DNA from: Pratylenchus scribneri
Taxonomy: Eukaryota; Nematoda; Chromadorea; Rhabditida; Pratylenchidae
Assembly: GCA_030063045.1 (NCBI GenBank)
Contig: JAQSEB010000041.1
Span: forward strand, 2,845,501 to 2,909,500
Reading direction: 5' to 3'
Length of the DNA stretch: 64,000 nucleotides
The notes under the pieces are model-generated. The model saw only the letters and a program-made list of their open reading frames with translations, was not told the origin of the DNA and searched no databases. Of the stretch, positions 55,145-64,000 are shown piece after piece. The translations under genes were made by a program, and so were the position numbers. Each line of letters begins with the position of its first letter. Within the stretch, counting starts at the first letter, position 1.

Positions 55145-56474
55145 ATGTTGAGTCGTGTCATCCGATCTTCATTAATTGCTCCACAATTGATGGCGGTGGC
55201 AAAACGTGCGCCAGCATTTGCAATTCATCAAGCTCAATATTGCCATCATGAAGTGCAAAAAGGACTTCGACCACTTGGACCAAAAAATGTTGCGCCGGAA
55301 TTCAAGGTTCTTTTGGTTTTTCCATTCTAATTTAGAATCGAGATAAAATAAATGAGCATTAAGGAGTCCATAAATTAGAATTACTTATCGTTAATTGTTT
55401 TCAAATTTTCCAGAGTCAAGCCGTTGTGAATGGAGAAATTCAGACAGTTTCATCCAAGGAATACAAGGGCAAATGGCTGATTTTCTTCTTTTATCCGGTT
55501 TAATTATATTTATTAAACAATTGAATCGAATTCTATTTTTTTAAAGTTGGACTTTACATTTGTCTGCCCAACAGAAATGTGAGGAAAATATTGTCTACTG
55601 ATCAGAAAAAGCATTTATATTTTTTCAGAATTGCATTCAGTGATCGGGTCGAAGAATTCCGTAAATTGGGAGCCGAAGTGATTGCCTGCTCATGTGATTC
55701 ACAATTTTCGCATCTGGTGAGTTGATTTTACATTAAAATTTATTCGAAAATGAGCAACCAAAATTTAAAATTAAATTTTAACAATTATCTGATTTTAAGG
55801 CATGGATAAACACTCAACGAGAAGATGGAGGCCTTGGAAAAATGTAAGTTCAAGCAAAAAATCAAATAAAAATATTAGAAAAGATAACCAATTAGTAAAA
55901 AATATCTATGAAAAGGTCACTTAATTGGGTAAGGCCCGGGAAATGTTATTTTGAGGAAATTAATTGAGTTATGGGCCATATACATATATGTTTGAAATTT
56001 TATTCATCAAAGCAAAACCATTTTCTAATTAATTTTTTATTCAGGAACATCCCAGTGGTCAGCGATTTTTCAAAGAAAATTGCCTCCGAATTTGGTGTGC
56101 TCGACCCGGAAACCGGACTTTCATATCGGTTTTTTCTGATTAAAATAAATTACAATAATGTTCTTTTCAGCGGACTTTTCCTTATCGATCCAAAAGGTGT
56201 AATCCGCCATACGCTGGTCAATGATCTTCCGGTCGGTCGAAGCGTGGATGAGGCATTGCGCATTCTCAAGGCTTTCCAATATTTCGAGAAACATGGAGAA
56301 GGTATGAAATAAATTTGGGAAAGGATTTTAAGGAATGTAGAAATTGATTGAATACTTATTGTCTAATTAATTATATTCAAATTTCAAGTTTGCCCAGCCG
56401 ATTGGGAAGAAGGCGGCGAAACAATCAACACCAAATCTCCAAAGGATTACTTCAAGAAGCAGGCTGGCAAATAA
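55145..56474 (+). CDS. prdx-3: Mitochondrial 2-Cys peroxiredoxin (PRDX3-type)
   Basis: Reduces hydrogen peroxide using thioredoxin, in mitochondria. The basic N-terminus ([20 protein letters not shown]) is a likely presequence. The conserved domain begins [13 protein letters not shown], with [20 protein letters not shown] holding the peroxidatic Cys. [32 protein letters not shown] and [20 protein letters not shown] follow. The resolving Cys is in [11 protein letters not shown], and the end is [10 protein letters not shown] 32-nt exon (55547-55578) carries [10 protein letters not shown], the active site. GGLG and the C-terminal YF motif, which make eukaryotic 2-Cys enzymes sensitive to overoxidation, are both present. 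The intron after LSYR reads through open for about 14 codons but is clearly removed, because the canonical protein continues GLFLIDPKG. Confidence 0.95.
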
Positions 56475-57364
56475 ATTGAAGAAGAAGATGAATGGAATTG
56501 ACCCATATTTTCGATAGTTAAACATTATTTATGCACACCCAAAATTGTAGTCCACATTTAATGCCAATTTATACGGCTAATTTCTTTCCAATATAAATTT
56601 GGCAATTATTTATTTTTATTCGATAAAATTTGAAATCGGCGACCACCCCCCGATTTGTGATAAACAAATTGAAAAGAATTATGAATAAAATGTAGAATAA
56701 AATTTTAAATTTTTATCAGGAAAAAATGATGACTTTGGCTAATAATAAATTGGTGAAGAGTCAATTTGTGAAAAGAATTTTAGGCACTAAATTCACAATA
56801 AAAAAAAGGGTAAAATAACATTTTTCAACCAAAATTTGTTCACTAATTCCTCGTACGATGGTCCATCAAGTTTTCTTTTTGTAGTCAACATCTGTGGAAA
56901 AGTTTTGGATGTAAAACTTTGAAAAATAGGATAATGATTAAAATTTTTGAATAATAGTTTCCCCCGTTGATATTTGTAATGATATTATTTTTTTTAAAGC
57001 AATCGAGGGGATATAGTTAATTAATTAACGATTATAGAAAGCACCCCCACCACCCATTGGCAAAAGCACGAAAAATGATTAAATTTGTTGTTTTAATTTT
57101 ATTTTATCAAATAAAACAGATTAAACATGAATGAAAATAATTATGACGAAGGGAAAAACACATAAAGAAGGGAATGGGATTTGGATTTTTTGATGAATTC
57201 ATCATCAATTATTTTATAAGAAGCAAACAAAAAAGCACATAAATTAGCGGTGGATTCAACAAACAATTAAATAATATAAATGGGAAAGGAATTTAATAGC
57301 CAACATTTTAGGGAATATGAGGGTAATTTAGTGCACGTCAATTCAATATGTGGTTGGTCTTGGA
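56475..57364. other. Convergent 3' regions
   Basis: AT-rich spacer of about 890 bp between peroxiredoxin and SERCA 3' ends. No gene or repeat recognised. Confidence 0.5.
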
Positions 57365-61949
<4,585 letters not shown>

Positions 61950-62361
61950 ATATTTGCCTGATTTTAATTGGCAAATTTCTCTGAAAATTATAGCAAATTT
62001 ATAAAAAATGTATCGATTTTTATTCGATGATGTCAAATTCAGTTGAATTGATGTGTGGATGGTGTGGATAGTAGTGGATTTAAAAATTGATAAAGATTAA
62101 AAATTTTAAACTAAAGTGGGTATCGCCAGTAATTGATTAGCAAAATTTAGTGTTGGTGTGCCCTTCACCTTCATCACCCATTTTCATCATTCATTTTTGC
62201 TACGTCTACGTTTACTAAAAATGGATAGGATAAGGACACTTGAGACTAAATAAAAATAAACTCAACTTTGTTGGTTTATTGCCCAAAGAAGGCATCGTTG
62301 CGAGAGTAGTTTCCCTATTGAGCAGTTTTATAACCAAAATTTTATAAACCAGCGGCGTCTT
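61950..62361. promoter_or_regulatory. SERCA upstream region
   Basis: Presumed promoter and 5' UTR of the calcium pump, bounded upstream by the second foldback-like element. An AG acceptor just before the start (GGCAAATATATGG context) was not resolved. No specific site recognised. Confidence 0.4.
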
Positions 62362-63078
62362 GTCAATTTGCCCACCTTTCAATTTGCCCACCCTGCTATT
62401 TTATTTCAATTTGCCCACTTTTCAATTTGCCCACTTTCAAAATGCCCACATTTCAAAAAGCCCACCCCCGTATTTTATTTCAATTTGCCCACCCCCGTAT
62501 TTTATTTCTATTTGCCCCCTTTCAAAATGCCCACCCTCCTATTTTTTTCAAAAAGCCCACCCATCTACTTTTCATTTATTTCGACATTCGGGGGTGAATT
62601 TTCGGGCAATTTCGTAGTCACTTAGTTTTTCGAACATGCTGACTTCGATTATGACGATATTAGATTTAATTTGCTGGAATATTTGCATGGAAAAATTGCC
62701 AAATAAAAAGCCACGTATGAATTTGTTAATTGTTAATTGATATTTGATAATTGGTAATTGCTAATTTTGAACAACTAATTTTAAATTTTTAATTGATAAT
62801 TAATGGCAATAACTTGCTCCGATTAAAAAATTTCGAAAAACCGATACCAGAATCGGATCCGGAATGGTCGAAAACCCTAGGGTAGACTAAACTTGGCACC
62901 TAATAAGCTTAGGATGACGCTGGGAATAATAAAAATTAAGGTGGGCAAAAATTGTGGGCAAATTGAAAGAAAATAGGGGGGTGGGCAAATTGAAATAAAA
63001 TAGGTGGTGGGCTTTTTGAAAGTGGGCAAATTGAAAGGTGGGCAAATTGAAATAAAATAGCAGGGTGGGCAAATTGAC
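62362..63078. mobile_element. Foldback-like element, copy 2
   Basis: Inverted arms begin GTCAATTTGCCCACC (left, 62362) and the complement GGTGGGCAAATTGAC (right, to 63078). Each arm is about 150-200 bp of degenerate units such as CAATTTGCCCACC, TATTTTATTT and TTTCAAAAAGCCCACC. The centre (62575-62905) is homologous, in opposite orientation, to both inner flanks of copy 1, for example TTTCGACATTC then GAACATGCTGA. It is 717 bp with no coding capacity. Confidence 0.8.
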
Positions 63079-63944
63079 CCCTAGCCAAACCAGCAGCCAC
63101 TAGAGGATTATGAGACTGAAAATTAACTTAAAACTGATTTAGGCTTATGTTAAGCCTATTTCTTATCAAACTATAAGGCTGATTGAGATTGTGAATTTGT
63201 TTAAAGGGCTTAAGTTTAAAAATATTAATTTAATATTAACCAATTTTTGGTTTTAGATTATTCACGCGCAAAATAAAAAAAAAAATTGCTGTTCGAATTA
63301 TATTTGGTATTAATGGAATTTTTTAATCGATGTGATGGAATGATATGTGTATAATATCGATTGTTGTAGATGAGATGTAATTAATGAATGAAAAATGAAA
63401 ATGTGAAAAATGAAATTAATCGATAATTTATCATACTGTAATTCTTATACCGTATTTTAGGCTTAAAAACGACTAGCTAAGTGCTTAAAACGGAAACAAA
63501 TAAATTTAAAGTTTGATAACAAGCAAAAATTAGGCTTTTTTTCCTTATAAAAATTAAACTAAAACTTCTGGTCTCTCTTAGAGGACGGGGGATATATTTT
63601 AGAAGATGGAAAATTGATAGAATAGTCGAATAGGTTTTATTCTGGAATGTTAAAATGATGATTATGAATGAGACAAAATTCATGTATTTTAGAAAGAATA
63701 AAACTTAAATAGAAAAAATGGAATATGATAAGTAAGGCCCGGATAGTTATGCATTTAAAAACAGCAAAATATGCGCATAAAATATGCACAAAAAATGAAA
63801 AATATGCACAAAAATATGCAAATAAAATTGAATTTTTCTGCCTTTATAGCAATTTTTTTGAATTTTTCAAAACCAATTTTACTACATTTTCAGAGAAAAA
63901 TGCTTAAAATAGCTTTAAATAGGTTTTTTCGTCCAAAAAAATAT
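63079..63944. other. AT-rich, no gene recognised
   Basis: No recognised gene. Repeated ATATGCACAAAA-like words occur at 63,768-63,825. Otherwise unique AT-rich DNA. Confidence 0.4.
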
Positions 63945-64000
63945 TTATATGTGACAGGATTCGAACTCTAGACCCCACGTAAGTTTGCATTCGAAAGACT
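63945..64000 (-). repeat. tRNA-like B-box at window edge
   Basis: The minus strand reads GAGTTCGAATCCTGTCAC, a B-box with possible T-arm, preceded by GTGGGGTCTA. The 5' half would lie beyond or at the window edge, so it cannot be judged as tRNA or SINE. Confidence 0.3.

Overview
This window comes from a nematode nuclear genome. The evidence is gene structure and gene content: AT-rich intergenic DNA, many short introns with TTTTCAG-type acceptors, a cuticle collagen with the nematode N-terminal domain, a TPM-domain membrane protein of the MOLO-1 type, a short RIB-1-like exostosin, and a C-terminally short SELENOI/EPT1 homologue. The species cannot be fixed from sequence alone. Coding regions were rebuilt by hand across introns, so outer ends (start and stop codons) are more secure than some internal splice sites.

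Layout. 0.7-9.3 kb: an unrecognised minus-strand gene, a MOLO-1-like TPM gene, an internally duplicated TPTK-motif gene, a plus-strand SERF/MOAG-4 gene containing an 8-nt exon, and SMN. 9.6-19 kb: TSPO, cytoplasmic poly(A)-binding protein, a small divergent CSNAP-like gene, a WDTC1-type WD40/TPR protein and a UFM1 protease. 19.6-25 kb: a duplicated-domain protein of unknown function, a small hypothetical gene, RPS26 and a DGAT2-family acyltransferase. 25.2-32 kb: two Src-family kinases arranged head to head. They share a 77-nt identical stretch, and the minus-strand copy is split in its catalytic loop by about 0.7 kb of foreign sequence. 32.5-42.2 kb: a CEP97-like leucine-rich-repeat protein with a hAT MITE just upstream, an orphan C-terminal piece of a Na+/H+ exchanger, a 24-bp minisatellite, an EF-hand protein and a cuticle collagen.

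42.7-46.7 kb is accessory DNA: an internally deleted hAT transposon with perfect 8-bp target duplications, about 2 kb with no recognisable gene, and a second minisatellite that shares its core with the first. 47-52.9 kb holds EPT1 (15-nt exon; UGA with an open extension), mL43, FAM32A and a RIB-1-like glycosyltransferase. 52.9-54.5 kb and 62.4-63.1 kb hold two diverged copies, in opposite orientation, of a foldback-like element whose long inverted arms are built from short degenerate repeats. Between them lie mitochondrial peroxiredoxin and the SERCA calcium pump.

Most genes are housekeeping genes from separate pathways: RNA metabolism (PABP, SMN, FAM32A, RPS26, mL43), ubiquitin-like systems (WDTC1, UfSP, CSNAP), membrane lipid and ion handling (DGAT2, EPT1, SERCA, TSPO), and matrix (collagen, RIB-1). 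No operon is clearly demonstrated. The strongest candidates for something undescribed are the foldback-like family, the paired minisatellites, and the Src pair with its conversion tract and disrupted partner.
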